NCBI GenBank assembly: GCA_963697695.1
Contig: OY969094.1
Location: 434,001 to 498,000, forward strand
Reading direction: 5' to 3'
DNA length: 64,000 nt
Source of the DNA: VRUE01 sp963697695
GTDB lineage: Bacteria; Actinomycetota; Thermoleophilia; Solirubrobacterales; 70-9
The position numbers and the translations under genes were made by a program. How positions within the stretch are numbered: the first letter of the stretch is position 1; the number at the start of each line of letters is the position of its first letter. A model generated the notes under the pieces. The model was not told the origin of the DNA and did not search any database. It was given only the letters and a program-made list of their open reading frames with translations. Below are positions 1 through 8,013 of the stretch, one piece after another.

Positions 1-1614
1 GGCTCGGTCGTCGCCATGGGCCTCCCTCTGGTCACTGCGCTGTTCGCGCTCGGCGTCGGCCTCAGCCTCGTCACCCTCGGCACCCACGTCTTCGACACGG
101 CCGAGTTCGCGCCGCAGCTGGCCGCGATGATCGGCCTCGGCGTCGGCATCGACTACGCCCTCTTCATCCTCACCCGCTTCCGCAACGGCCTCGACGAGGG
201 TCTCGAACCGCGCGATGCGTCGATCGCCGCCGTCGACACCGCCGGCAGGGCGGTGCTCTTCGCCGGCGTGACGGTGATCATCGCCCTGATGGGGATGCTG
301 CTGCTCGGCCTCTCCTTCCTCTACGGCGTGGCAATGGCGGCGGCCTTCGCGGTGCTGATGACGATGATCGCGGCGCTGACCCTGCTGCCGGCGCTGCTGA
401 CGATCGCCGGCCACCGAGTCGACAAGCTGCGCATCCCGGGCCTCGGCGCCCGCAAGCCCTCCACCACCGAGAACACCCGCTGGTTCCGCTGGAGCCGCGA
501 GATCCAGCGTCGCCCCGTCGCCTCGGCCCTGCTCTCGGGCGGCCTGCTGCTCGTCCTCTGCATCCCCACTCTCTCGCTGCGCCTCGGCTCCAACGACGCC
601 GGCACCGACCCCGCCGGGACGACGACGCGCGAGGCCTACGACCTGCTTGCCGAAGGGTTCGGGCCCGGCTTCAACGGCCCCTTCTCGATCGTCGCGGCGC
701 TGCCGGCAAAAGGCGACGACACCGCGCTGACCGAGCTGCGCAGGGAGCTCGCCGGGTCCGAAGGGGTCGCCGAGACGACGCCGGTGATGCTCAACCCGGC
801 GCAGAACACCGGCGTCTTCCAGCTCTACCCGACGACCTCGCCGCAGAGCGAGAAGACGACGGAGCTGCTCGACCACATCCGCGACGAGCTGATTCCGCCG
901 GTCGAGCGGCAAACCGGCGCCCGGGTGCACGTCGGCGGCATCACGGCGATCTTCGAGGACTTCGGCACCGCGATCTCCGACAAGCTGCCGCTCTTCATCG
1001 GCGTCGTCGTCCTGCTCTCGGCCCTGCTGCTGATGGCCGTCTTCCGTTCTGTGCTGGTGCCGCTGAAGGCGATCGTGATGAACCTGCTCAGCATCGGCGC
1101 CGCCTTCGGCCTGATCGTCGCCGTCTTCCAGTGGGGCTGGGGCGGAAGCCTGATCGGGCTCGACGGCACCGGCCCGATCATCTCCTTCTTCCCGATCTTC
1201 CTCTTCGCGATCATCTTCGGCCTCTCGATGGACTACGAGGTATTCCTTATGTCGCGGATCCACGAGGAGTGGGAACGCGACCGCGACGCGACCCTCGCCG
1301 TCACCCGCGGCCTCGCCCTCACCGGTCGCGTGATCACAGCGGCGGCGGCGATCATGGTCACCGTCTTCCTCTCCTTCATGATCGGAGAAGACCGCATCAT
1401 CAAGCTCTTCGGACTCGGTCTAGCGGCCGCCGTCTTCATCGACGCCGTAATCATCCGCTCCGTCCTCGTCCCGGCCCTGATGCAGCTCTTCGGCGAGCGG
1501 GCTTGGTGGCTCCCCTCCTGGCTAGACCGGATCCTGCCCCGGCTCCACGTGGAGCCTGCCGAGGGCGACCCCGCGCCAACGGGCGAGCATCCTGTTGTAA
1601 CGCCAGCGGACTAA
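1..1614 (+). CDS. MMPL/RND-family transporter, C-terminal part
   Basis: The reading frame is open to the first base of the window, so the N-terminal part of the gene lies outside; 537 residues are visible. This is an RND-superfamily membrane protein of the MMPL type, which in actinobacteria exports lipids or other hydrophobic compounds using the proton gradient. Two blocks of membrane helices (about residues 6-137 and 331-505 of the fragment) flank an extracytoplasmic loop (about 200-325). The paired Asp-Tyr motifs of the proton path are seen in GIDYALF and SMDYEVF. The protein ends in a short Pro-rich cytoplasmic tail. It converges on rpmB, and a long hairpin lies between them. The substrate cannot be told from sequence. 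Confidence 0.9.
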   Translation, partial: GSVVAMGLPLVTALFALGVGLSLVTLGTHVFDTAEFAPQLAAMIGLGVGIDYALFILTRFRNGLDEGLEPRDASIAAVDTAGRAVLFAGVTVIIALMGMLLLGLSFLYGVAMAAAFAVLMTMIAALTLLPALLTIAGHRVDKLRIPGLGARKPSTTENTRWFRWSREIQRRPVASALLSGGLLLVLCIPTLSLRLGSNDAGTDPAGTTTREAYDLLAEGFGPGFNGPFSIVAALPAKGDDTALTELRRELAGSEGVAETTPVMLNPAQNTGVFQLYPTTSPQSEKTTELLDHIRDELIPPVERQTGARVHVGGITAIFEDFGTAISDKLPLFIGVVVLLSALLLMAVFRSVLVPLKAIVMNLLSIGAAFGLIVAVFQWGWGGSLIGLDGTGPIISFFPIFLFAIIFGLSMDYEVFLMSRIHEEWERDRDATLAVTRGLALTGRVITAAAAIMVTVFLSFMIGEDRIIKLFGLGLAAAVFIDAVIIRSVLVPALMQLFGERAWWLPSWLDRILPRLHVEPAEGDPAPTGEHPVVTPAD

Positions 1615-1658
1615 CTCGCTCCGGCAGAGCCGCGCTGATCTCAGCTGCGACTGTCGAA

Positions 1659-1805
1659 GAGAGCCCGGTCGTCCTGCGGGGGAATGTCGCCGAAGGCGGC
1701 GATATGCAATCTGATCAATGCGCGGCGTCAGCCGCGCTCAACCTCAGTCGCTAAGCGCAAAGCGCGCGTGCGACATCAATTCACCCGCAGGACGACCGGG
1801 CTCTC
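1659..1805. terminator. Long inverted repeat between convergent genes, with three internal hairpins
   Basis: Two perfect 22-base arms (1659-1680 and 1784-1805) are complementary and enclose 103 bases. Inside are smaller hairpins at 1688-1698, 1720-1737 (gcggc-type stem with loop gtca) and 1755-1765 (gcgc-aaa-gcgc). The whole would fold as a closed stem with three branches on either strand. It sits between the MMPL gene and rpmB, which converge, so a bidirectional terminator is the simplest reading. There is no T-run, and a structured RNA or mobile palindrome remains possible. Confidence 0.6.
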
Positions 1806-1826
1806 CCTCCAACAACCGCGGAGAGA

Positions 1827-2018
1827 TCAGGCGGCCTTGACGACCTTGTTGGCCTTGAGGCAGCGCGTGCAGACGTAGGTGCGCAGCTTGCGCCCGTTCT
1901 CCTGGATCCGCACCTTCTGCAGGTTCGGATCGAAGCGCCGCTTGGTCGCGACCATCGAGTGGCTGCGGGACTGGCCGAACGCCGGTCCCTTGCCGCAGTT
2001 GTGGCATACCTTGGCCAT
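1827..2018 (-). CDS. rpmB: 50S ribosomal protein L28
   Basis: This 63-residue protein begins MAKVCHNCGKGPAFGQSRSHS and matches the L28 family in length and pattern. It is a component of the large ribosomal subunit. Two CxxC pairs (CHNCGKGP near the N-terminus and CTRCLKA near residue 52) indicate the zinc-binding form of L28. It follows ribH by 27 bases on the same strand, so it may be read through from the riboflavin operon, although a TACCAT hexamer just upstream of its start could be a local -10 element. The gene ends 21 bases from the long inverted repeat at 1659-1805. Confidence 0.97.
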   Translation of the reverse strand: MAKVCHNCGKGPAFGQSRSHSMVATKRRFDPNLQKVRIQENGRKLRTYVCTRCLKANKVVKAA

Positions 2019-2045
2019 CGGGTCGGAGATGGTACAGGTCCGGCG

Positions 2046-2564
2046 CTAGGAGTCGCGGACCTGCCAGCGGTACGGATTGACCTCTTGTTTGAGCAAGGCC
2101 ATGCGGGCGACGGTGAGGGCGGCGTTGCGGCCCTGGTCGCGCTTGCCGCCACCGGCACGTGCGAGCGCCTGCTCCATCGTGTCGCAGGTGATCACGCCGA
2201 AGGCGCAGGGAACGCCGGTTTCGAGCTGCACGTCCTGGATACCGCGGGCGGCCTCGGCGCAGACGAAGTCGTAGTGGTCGGTCTCACCGCGGATGACGAC
2301 GCCAAGGCAGGCAACGCCGGAGAAGCGGCCGCTGGTGGCGTGCAGCTTGGCTGCGAAGGGCAGCTCGTAGGCGCCGGGGACCGAGACCTCGCTGATCGAG
2401 GAGGCCGGCACCCCCGCCATCTCGAAGCCTTCGCGGGCCCCGCTCAGCAGGCGTTCTGCCAGATCCTCATAGAAGCGGCCGACGCAGACGGCGAACTCCC
2501 GCCCCGCCAGTACCTCCCGCTCCTCGTCGCCGAACGCCTCGAGAAAGGCTCCCGACTCAGCCAT
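2046..2564 (-). CDS. ribH: 6,7-dimethyl-8-ribityllumazine synthase
   Basis: Lumazine synthase condenses 5-amino-6-ribitylamino-uracil with 3,4-dihydroxy-2-butanone 4-phosphate to give the direct precursor of riboflavin. The 172-residue protein has the family motifs SVPGAYELPFAA, GVVIRGETDHYDFV and the C-terminal GGGKRDQGRNAA segment. It is slightly longer than usual because of an N-terminal extension of about 20 residues. Its ATG lies inside the end of ribBA (8-base overlap), so translation is probably coupled. It is the last of the four riboflavin genes in pathway order and precedes rpmB. Confidence 0.97.
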   Translation of the reverse strand: MAESGAFLEAFGDEEREVLAGREFAVCVGRFYEDLAERLLSGAREGFEMAGVPASSISEVSVPGAYELPFAAKLHATSGRFSGVACLGVVIRGETDHYDFVCAEAARGIQDVQLETGVPCAFGVITCDTMEQALARAGGGKRDQGRNAALTVARMALLKQEVNPYRWQVRDS

Positions 2565-3894
2565 CCGCCGCCTCGTTCCCCTCGGCGGCGTCCCGCTCCT
2601 CCTCCTCGTGGATCATCTCCTCGTCGAGGGCGAGACCCTGGTGGTGGAGGACGTGGCCGAGCTTGTCGCGCTTGGCCCGCAGGTAGGCCTCGTTGTGGGC
2701 GTTGGGGGCGTGCTCGATCGGCACCTGCTCGGCGACCGAGAGGCCGTAGCCCTCGAGACCGTGGATCTTCTTCGGGTTGTTGGTGAGGATGCGGATGCTG
2801 CTGAGGCCGAGGTCGACGAGGATCTGGGCGCCGATGCCGTAGTCGCGCAGGTCGGCAGGCAGCCCCAGCTTGAGGTTGGCCTCGACCGTGTCGAGCCCGT
2901 CCTCCTGCAGCTTGTAGGCCTTCAGCTTGTTGAGCAGGCCGATGCCGCGTCCCTCCTGTGAGAGGTAGAGGAGTACCCCCCTGCCCTCGCGCTCGATCAT
3001 CGAGAGGGCCGATTCGAGCTGCTCGCCGCAGTCGCAGCGCATGCTGTGGAAGACGTCGCCGGTGAGGCACTCGCTGTGGACGCGGACGAGCACGTCCTCG
3101 ATGCCGTCGACCTCGCCCTTGACCATCGCTACGTGGTGCTTGTCGTCGACCAGCGAGCGGTAGCCGACCGCGCTGAAGTCGCCGAAGGCGGTGGGCAGCG
3201 CGGTGTCGACCACCCGCTCGACCAGCTTCTCGGTGCGGCGCCGGTAGGCGATCAGGTCGGCGACGGTGATCATCTTCAAGCCGTGGCGCCGGCAGTAGGG
3301 GATCAGGTCCGGCACCCGCGCCATCGTCCCGTCCTCGTTCATCACCTCGCAGATCACCCCGGCCGGGTTGAGCCCCGCGAGCCGCGCCAGGTCGACCGCC
3401 GCCTCTGTCTGCCCGGTGCGCTCCAGCACTCCCCCCGGCTTCGCCTTGAGCGGGAAGACGTGGCCGGGCTGGACCAGGTCGCGCGGGCTCGCACCTGGGT
3501 CGACGGCGACCTGGATCGTGCGAGCGCGGTCGGCGGCGGAGATACCGGTGGTGACGCCCTCGCGGGCCTCGATCGCGACCGTGAAGGCGGTCTGCAGCGG
3601 CGTCTCGTTCTTGGCCGCCATCAGATCGAGGCCGAGCTCGTCGCAGCGCTCCGGCGTCAGCGCCAGGCAGATCAGACCGCGGGCCTCCTTTGCCATGAAG
3701 TTGATCGCCTCGGGCGTGGCGAACTGAGCGGCCATCGTCAGGTCGCCCTCGTTCTCGCGGTCCTCGTCGTCGCAAACGACGACCATGCGCCCCTGGCGGA
3801 TCTCCTCGATCGCCTCCTCGATCGTCGAGAACGGGCTCTCGCCCGCCTTGCCCTCCACTCCGTCTGTCTTCTGCGCCTCGGTCATCTGACTCAC
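2557..3894 (-). CDS. ribBA: Bifunctional DHBP synthase / GTP cyclohydrolase II
   Basis: This fusion supplies both branches of riboflavin synthesis. The N-terminal domain (about residues 20-225) makes 3,4-dihydroxy-2-butanone 4-phosphate from ribulose 5-phosphate and shows DDEDRENEGDL and GHVFPLKA. The C-terminal domain (about 230-425) opens GTP and carries the zinc motif HSECLTGDVFHSMRCDCGEQ and the QEGRGIGL segment. I place the start at the GTG at 3894: it overlaps the ribE stop as GTGA and has GGAG five bases upstream, whereas the ATG at 3885 is less well spaced. The product is 445 residues and ends in an acidic tail. It overlaps ribH by 8 bases. Confidence 0.96.
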   Translation of the reverse strand: MSQMTEAQKTDGVEGKAGESPFSTIEEAIEEIRQGRMVVVCDDEDRENEGDLTMAAQFATPEAINFMAKEARGLICLALTPERCDELGLDLMAAKNETPLQTAFTVAIEAREGVTTGISAADRARTIQVAVDPGASPRDLVQPGHVFPLKAKPGGVLERTGQTEAAVDLARLAGLNPAGVICEVMNEDGTMARVPDLIPYCRRHGLKMITVADLIAYRRRTEKLVERVVDTALPTAFGDFSAVGYRSLVDDKHHVAMVKGEVDGIEDVLVRVHSECLTGDVFHSMRCDCGEQLESALSMIEREGRGVLLYLSQEGRGIGLLNKLKAYKLQEDGLDTVEANLKLGLPADLRDYGIGAQILVDLGLSSIRILTNNPKKIHGLEGYGLSVAEQVPIEHAPNAHNEAYLRAKRDKLGHVLHHQGLALDEEMIHEEEERDAAEGNEAADG

Positions 3895-4496
3895 GCCCGC
3901 TCCTTTCCGGCGAATGGTGCCACCAACCGCTCCACGTACTTGGCAACCACGTCGCACTCGACGTTGATCTTGCGCCCAACCGGGACCTGGCCCAGGTTGG
4001 TCCGTTCCAGCGTCTCCGGGATCAGGGAGACCTCGATCCAGCCCTCGCCCAGGCCGGCGACCGTGAGACTGACCCCGTCGAGGGCTATCGATCCCTTCTC
4101 GACCACGTAGCGAATCAGCTCCGGGCCGAGGCTCACGCGCAGGCGCCGGGCGAAACCGTCGTCCTCGACGGCGATCGCCTCGCCGACCCCGTCTGCGTGG
4201 CCTTGAATGATGTGCCCGCCGAGCCGCTCGGAGGCCTTCATCGCCAGCTCGAGGTTGACCTCCTCGCCGGCGTCGAGGCCATCCAGAGCGGTCACCTCCA
4301 GTGTCTGGTTCATCGCCTCGGTCTCGAATGCTTCCGAGCCAGTCGAAGTCGCAGTCAGGCAGACGCCGTTGACCGCGACCGAGTCGCCCGGCTCGATCTC
4401 CGGCGCCAGCCGGGTCGCGATCCGCAGGCGCGAACCGTCCCCCCCGGTCTCGACCGCCTCGACCTTGCCGACGTCCTCGATCAGCCCCGTGAACAC
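3891..4496 (-). CDS. ribE: Riboflavin synthase, alpha chain
   Basis: Riboflavin synthase dismutates two molecules of dimethyl-ribityllumazine to riboflavin and the pathway pyrimidine. The 201-residue protein starts MFTGLIEDVGKVEAV, the characteristic N-terminus. It has the internal duplication of two lumazine-binding barrels: the first about residues 1-90, the second beginning near SERLGGHIIQGHADG. The start is a GTG with GGAG upstream, immediately after the ribD stop (one base between). The gene ends in a GTGA overlap with ribBA. The four riboflavin genes ribD-ribE-ribBA-ribH therefore form one tightly packed transcription unit. Confidence 0.97.
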   Translation of the reverse strand: MFTGLIEDVGKVEAVETGGDGSRLRIATRLAPEIEPGDSVAVNGVCLTATSTGSEAFETEAMNQTLEVTALDGLDAGEEVNLELAMKASERLGGHIIQGHADGVGEAIAVEDDGFARRLRVSLGPELIRYVVEKGSIALDGVSLTVAGLGEGWIEVSLIPETLERTNLGQVPVGRKINVECDVVAKYVERLVAPFAGKERA

Positions 4497-4497
4497 C

Positions 4498-5544
4498 TCA
4501 CCACTCCTTGAAGCGGGTTGCGATCAACGTGTCCTCGGCCCTTGGATCCAGGCTGGCGACGCGCTTGCCGCCGCCGAGCAAAACTGGCGCGACAAAGACA
4601 CGCGCCTCGTCGATCTGGTCAGCGTCGGCAAAGGCGGCGGCAAGGGTGTGACCGCCCTCGAGGAAGAGGCTGGTGATCCCGCGGCGGCCCAGATCGGCCA
4701 GCGCGGCGTCGATGCCGTCGGCGACGAGGACCTCGGCGCCGACGTCGCGCAAGCGCGAGGCGTCGGCTTCAGGGCCAACGACGACGAGGACCGAGGAGAG
4801 GTCGAGGGTGTCGAGCAGCTTCGAGCCGAGGGGCAATCGGGCACGACGGTCGAAGACGACGCGGAGCGGCTGCCGAACCGGGTCCTCCTCGCGGGCGGTG
4901 AGCAGGGGGTCGTCGGCGAGGACGGTGCCGATGCCGACTGCGATCGCGTCCGATTCGGCCCGCCAGCGGTGGACGAGGGCGCGGCTCCCCTCGTTGGAGA
5001 TCCAGGGGGAATCGCCGGGCGCGGTCGAGGTGTGACCGTCGAGCGACATCGCCAGCTTCAAGGTTAGGAGGGGCATTCCCGTGCGGGCGTGCTTGCGGAA
5101 GGGCTGGTTGAGCAACCGTGCCGCCGTCGCCTCCTCGCCGGCGGCGAACTCGACCTCGACCCCGCCGTCGCGGAGGATTCCGGGCCCCCGCCCGGCGGCC
5201 TTGTCGCTGGGATCCTCCGAGGCGACGACCACGCGGGCGATGCCGGCCTCGAGGATCGCCTCGGTACAAGGGGGCTGCCGCCCCTTGTGCGCGCAGGGCT
5301 CGAGCGTCACGTACATCGTCGACCCGGCTGGATCGTTCCCCCGCCGCCGGCAGTCCTCGAGCGCGGCGCGCTCGGCGTGCAGATCGCCCAGCTCCGCGTG
5401 GAATCCCTCGCCGATCGTCTCGCCGTCTCGTACTAGTACGGCCCCGACCAGCGGATTGGGGCTGACCCGCCCGCGACCGCCCTCAGCAAGCTCCAGCGCC
5501 CGCTTCAGATGGGCGTGGTCCACGGCTGTGAGCTGGGCATTCAT
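4498..5544 (-). CDS. ribD: Bifunctional riboflavin deaminase/reductase RibD
   Basis: RibD performs the deamination and side-chain reduction after GTP cyclohydrolase II. The N-terminal deaminase domain has the zinc motifs HAERAAL and PCAHKGRQPPC (His-Ala-Glu plus Pro-Cys...Cys). The C-terminal reductase domain (about residue 150 onward) has LKLAMSLDGHTS and the FLEGGHTL strand. I use the ATG at 5544 (348 residues). An alternative ATG at 5574 adds ten residues but would overlap the palindrome at 5551-5566. No FMN riboswitch is recognisable in the 76 bases before the gene. It is the first gene of the riboflavin operon and is divergent from the glycosyltransferase at 5621. Confidence 0.95.
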   Translation of the reverse strand: MNAQLTAVDHAHLKRALELAEGGRGRVSPNPLVGAVLVRDGETIGEGFHAELGDLHAERAALEDCRRRGNDPAGSTMYVTLEPCAHKGRQPPCTEAILEAGIARVVVASEDPSDKAAGRGPGILRDGGVEVEFAAGEEATAARLLNQPFRKHARTGMPLLTLKLAMSLDGHTSTAPGDSPWISNEGSRALVHRWRAESDAIAVGIGTVLADDPLLTAREEDPVRQPLRVVFDRRARLPLGSKLLDTLDLSSVLVVVGPEADASRLRDVGAEVLVADGIDAALADLGRRGITSLFLEGGHTLAAAFADADQIDEARVFVAPVLLGGGKRVASLDPRAEDTLIATRFKEW

Positions 5545-5550
5545 GCGACC

Positions 5551-5566
5551 GATTGACTGGTCAATC
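5551..5566. promoter_or_regulatory. Operator-like palindrome between ribD and a divergent gene
   Basis: The sequence gattgac-tg-gtcaatc is a perfect 7-2-7 inverted repeat. It lies seven bases upstream of the chosen ribD ATG and 55 bases upstream of the divergent glycosyltransferase. Its size and symmetry resemble a site for a dimeric repressor of TetR or GntR type. This is the only strong symmetry in the shared promoter region. Which gene it controls, and the regulator, cannot be read here. Confidence 0.4.
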
Positions 5567-5620
5567 AACAGCATTCTACTCGGGGGCCGACGTAGCCTCC
5601 GGATACCCTGGGCGCGCCGA

Positions 5621-6607
5621 ATGAAGCTGATCATCCAGATTCCCTGTCTCAACGAGGAGGCGACGCTTCCCGCGACGCTCGCCGACCTGCCCCGCCAGAT
5701 CGAGGGAATCGACGCCGTGGAGCTGCTGGTGATCGACGACGGCTCGACCGACCGCACGGTCGAGGTCGCGCGCGAGAACGGGGTCGACCACATCGTCCGG
5801 CTCACCAACAACAAGGGCCTCGCGGCAGGCTTCCAGGCCGGGCTCGACGCCTGCCTGAAGCTGGGCGCCGACGTCGTCGTCAACACCGACGCCGACAACC
5901 AGTACCGCGGCGCCGACATCCCGAAGCTGGTCGCGCCGATCCTCGCCGGCGAGGCCGACATGGTCGTCGGCGACCGCCAGGTCGGAAAGATCGAGCACTT
6001 CTCGGGCTCGAAGAAAGCGCTGCAGCGGCTCGGCAGCTGGGTCGTGCGCAGGCTCTCCGGGACGGAGATCGCCGACACGACCTCTGGCTTCCGCGCCTAC
6101 AACCGCGAGGCGGCGCTCGGGCTGGTCGTAGTCGACAACTTCACCTACACGCTGGAGAGCCTGATCCAGGCCGGCAAGATGCTCGTCGCGGTCGACCAGG
6201 TCGAGATCGGCACCAACCCGCAGACGCGCGATTCGCGTCTCTTCGACTCGACCGGCGCCTATGTGCGCCGCAACGCGCTCTCGATCCTGCGCATCTATGC
6301 CCGCTACGAGCCGCTGCGGGTCTTTGCCAGTGCCGGGCTGCTGATCTTCGTCCTCGCCCTGGCCGCCTGGATGCCGTTCCTGCTCGACTGGATCCTCAAC
6401 GGCGACAGCAGCGGCCACATCCAGTCGCTGATCCTCGGCGCTGTGCTCTTCATCGCCGCCGTGCAACTGCTTGCGCTGGGGGTGATCGGCGACCTGCTGG
6501 CCGGGCAGCGGGTGATGACGCAGCGGGTCTTCGAGCGGGTGCGCAAGGTCGAGCTGGCGCTCGACGTTCCCCCCTCGCACTACGAGCGCGGCGCGCCGGA
6601 GCGCTGA
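5621..6607 (+). CDS. Family 2 glycosyltransferase with C-terminal membrane helices
   Basis: The 328-residue protein resembles dolichyl-phosphate mannose synthase-like enzymes, which pass a sugar from a nucleotide donor to a lipid carrier at the inner face of the membrane. The GT-A fold is shown by IPCLNEEATLPATL, VIDDGSTDRTVEVA and the metal-binding TDADNQY (DxD). Two membrane helices follow near residues 232-252 and 272-295. The ATG at 5621 was chosen because the nucleotide-binding strand KLIIQIPCLNEE follows directly; the frame is open much further upstream, but that stretch is antisense to ribD. The stop overlaps the flippase start (TGATG), suggesting the two build and move a lipid-linked sugar. 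Confidence 0.9.
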   Translation: MKLIIQIPCLNEEATLPATLADLPRQIEGIDAVELLVIDDGSTDRTVEVARENGVDHIVRLTNNKGLAAGFQAGLDACLKLGADVVVNTDADNQYRGADIPKLVAPILAGEADMVVGDRQVGKIEHFSGSKKALQRLGSWVVRRLSGTEIADTTSGFRAYNREAALGLVVVDNFTYTLESLIQAGKMLVAVDQVEIGTNPQTRDSRLFDSTGAYVRRNALSILRIYARYEPLRVFASAGLLIFVLALAAWMPFLLDWILNGDSSGHIQSLILGAVLFIAAVQLLALGVIGDLLAGQRVMTQRVFERVRKVELALDVPPSHYERGAPER

Positions 6608-8004
6608 TGGGGGTCTTCTCGAAAGCGCCCGGCGCCCGGCAAGACGCAGGCGCCAGTTCGGCGACCGCCGACTACGGCAAGACGGCGAGTTTCCTCGCGA
6701 TCGGCGTCGGCCTGACCGGCGTCATCACCTACGTCTACTTCGTCGTCGCCTCCCATGTGCTCTCCAAGCCCGACTACGGGCAGATCGCGGTGCTCTGGTC
6801 GGCCGTCTTCATCACCATCTCCACCCTCTACCGGCCGGTCGAACAGCTGCTCTCGCGCCACATCTCCGAACACCTGGTCAAGGGCGAGCCGATCGGCGGC
6901 ACGACCCGCAACGCAGCAACGATCCAGCTCGGCCTTGCGGCGCTGTTCACGGTCCTGGCGCTGGTCTTTCGCGGGCCGCTCCAGGACGGCCTGCTCGAGG
7001 GCAACGAAACCCTCTACTGGGTCTACTTCTCCGCCGTTCTCTTCTACGCCGTGAGCTACTTCGCTCGCGGCTTCCTCGCCGGCCAGAAGCGCTTCGGCCT
7101 CTTCACCGCGCTGATCCTCTCCGAGTCGGTCTTCCGCACTCTGTTCGCGGTCCTGGTCGCGGTCAGCCTGCTCAGCGGCCAGTCCTGGGTGGCGGTGGGG
7201 ATCGTCGCCGCACCCTCGCTCTCGCTGATGGTGGTGCCGCTTGCCTTTGCCCGCGGGGCGCGCGCCGCACCGCCGCCACCGAGGACCGAAGAGGACTCCT
7301 CGGTCTCGATGGCCCACGGCACCGGCTTCGCCGCAGCCGTGCTGGTGATCATGTTCAGCGAACAGGCGTTTCTCAACGCCGGACCGCTTGTCATCCGCGG
7401 GCTCGAGGGCGCGGCGGCGGCTGGTTTCATCTTCAACGTGCTGATGCTCGCCCGTGCTCCGCTGCAGCTCTTCCAGGCGGTCTCGACCAGCATCCTCCCC
7501 CACCTGACCAGCCTCCACGCCAGCAAGGAGCCCGACAGCGAACACGAGTTCCACCGCTCGGTGCGGATGGTGCTGCTCGGAATCGGCGCCTTCACCGCCT
7601 TCACCGCGCTCGTCGTCCTGATCGCCGGGCCGCAGCTGATGCAGATCGCCTGGAGCAAGAAGTTCACCTACGACCGCGAGGGGCTGCTGCTGGTCACCGC
7701 CGGCATGGGCCTCTATCTCGCCTCGGTCACCGTCAACCAGGCCTGCGTCGCGCAGGGCCAGGTGCGGCGTGCCGCGGCTCGCTGGCTCGGCTGCGCCGTG
7801 CTCTTCATCGCCTGGAACTTCCTGCCACTGGTCGGCGACGAGTTCCGCCGGGTAGAGATCGGCTTCATGCTGACCGCGGGATTGCTGCTGGGCCTGCTCT
7901 ACCTGATCTACCGCCGCCCCCACGAACGGCCCGAGGACGTGCCGGAGCCCGGCTCCCCAGAGGAACTGGAGCTGCGCCTGGCCGCGGTCGACGAGAGCAC
8001 TTAG
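6607..8004 (+). CDS. Polysaccharide flippase-like membrane protein (MOP superfamily)
   Basis: The 465-residue protein has about twelve to fourteen predicted membrane helices and no large soluble domain, the build of Wzx/O-antigen flippases and related lipopolysaccharide exporters. The first helix follows FLAIGVGLTGVITYVYFVVAS, and a conserved FARGFLAGQKRFG-like loop is present near residue 155. Its start overlaps the glycosyltransferase stop by one base, so both are probably one operon for making and translocating a lipid-linked glycan. The tail is acidic and cytoplasmic. The substrate is unknown, and assignment within the MOP superfamily is by overall pattern rather than a catalytic motif. 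Confidence 0.8.
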   Translation: MGVFSKAPGARQDAGASSATADYGKTASFLAIGVGLTGVITYVYFVVASHVLSKPDYGQIAVLWSAVFITISTLYRPVEQLLSRHISEHLVKGEPIGGTTRNAATIQLGLAALFTVLALVFRGPLQDGLLEGNETLYWVYFSAVLFYAVSYFARGFLAGQKRFGLFTALILSESVFRTLFAVLVAVSLLSGQSWVAVGIVAAPSLSLMVVPLAFARGARAAPPPPRTEEDSSVSMAHGTGFAAAVLVIMFSEQAFLNAGPLVIRGLEGAAAAGFIFNVLMLARAPLQLFQAVSTSILPHLTSLHASKEPDSEHEFHRSVRMVLLGIGAFTAFTALVVLIAGPQLMQIAWSKKFTYDREGLLLVTAGMGLYLASVTVNQACVAQGQVRRAAARWLGCAVLFIAWNFLPLVGDEFRRVEIGFMLTAGLLLGLLYLIYRRPHERPEDVPEPGSPEELELRLAAVDEST

Positions 8005-8013
8005 AGGCCGCTG

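Noticed and set aside
1681..1783. tRNA gene inside the palindrome near rpmB
   Set aside because: The three internal hairpins recall a cloverleaf, but there is no T-loop GTTC motif, anticodon-stem spacing or acceptor length of seven.
5545..5620. FMN riboswitch upstream of ribD
   Set aside because: The space is only 76 bases and lacks the conserved RFN helices; only the palindrome is present.
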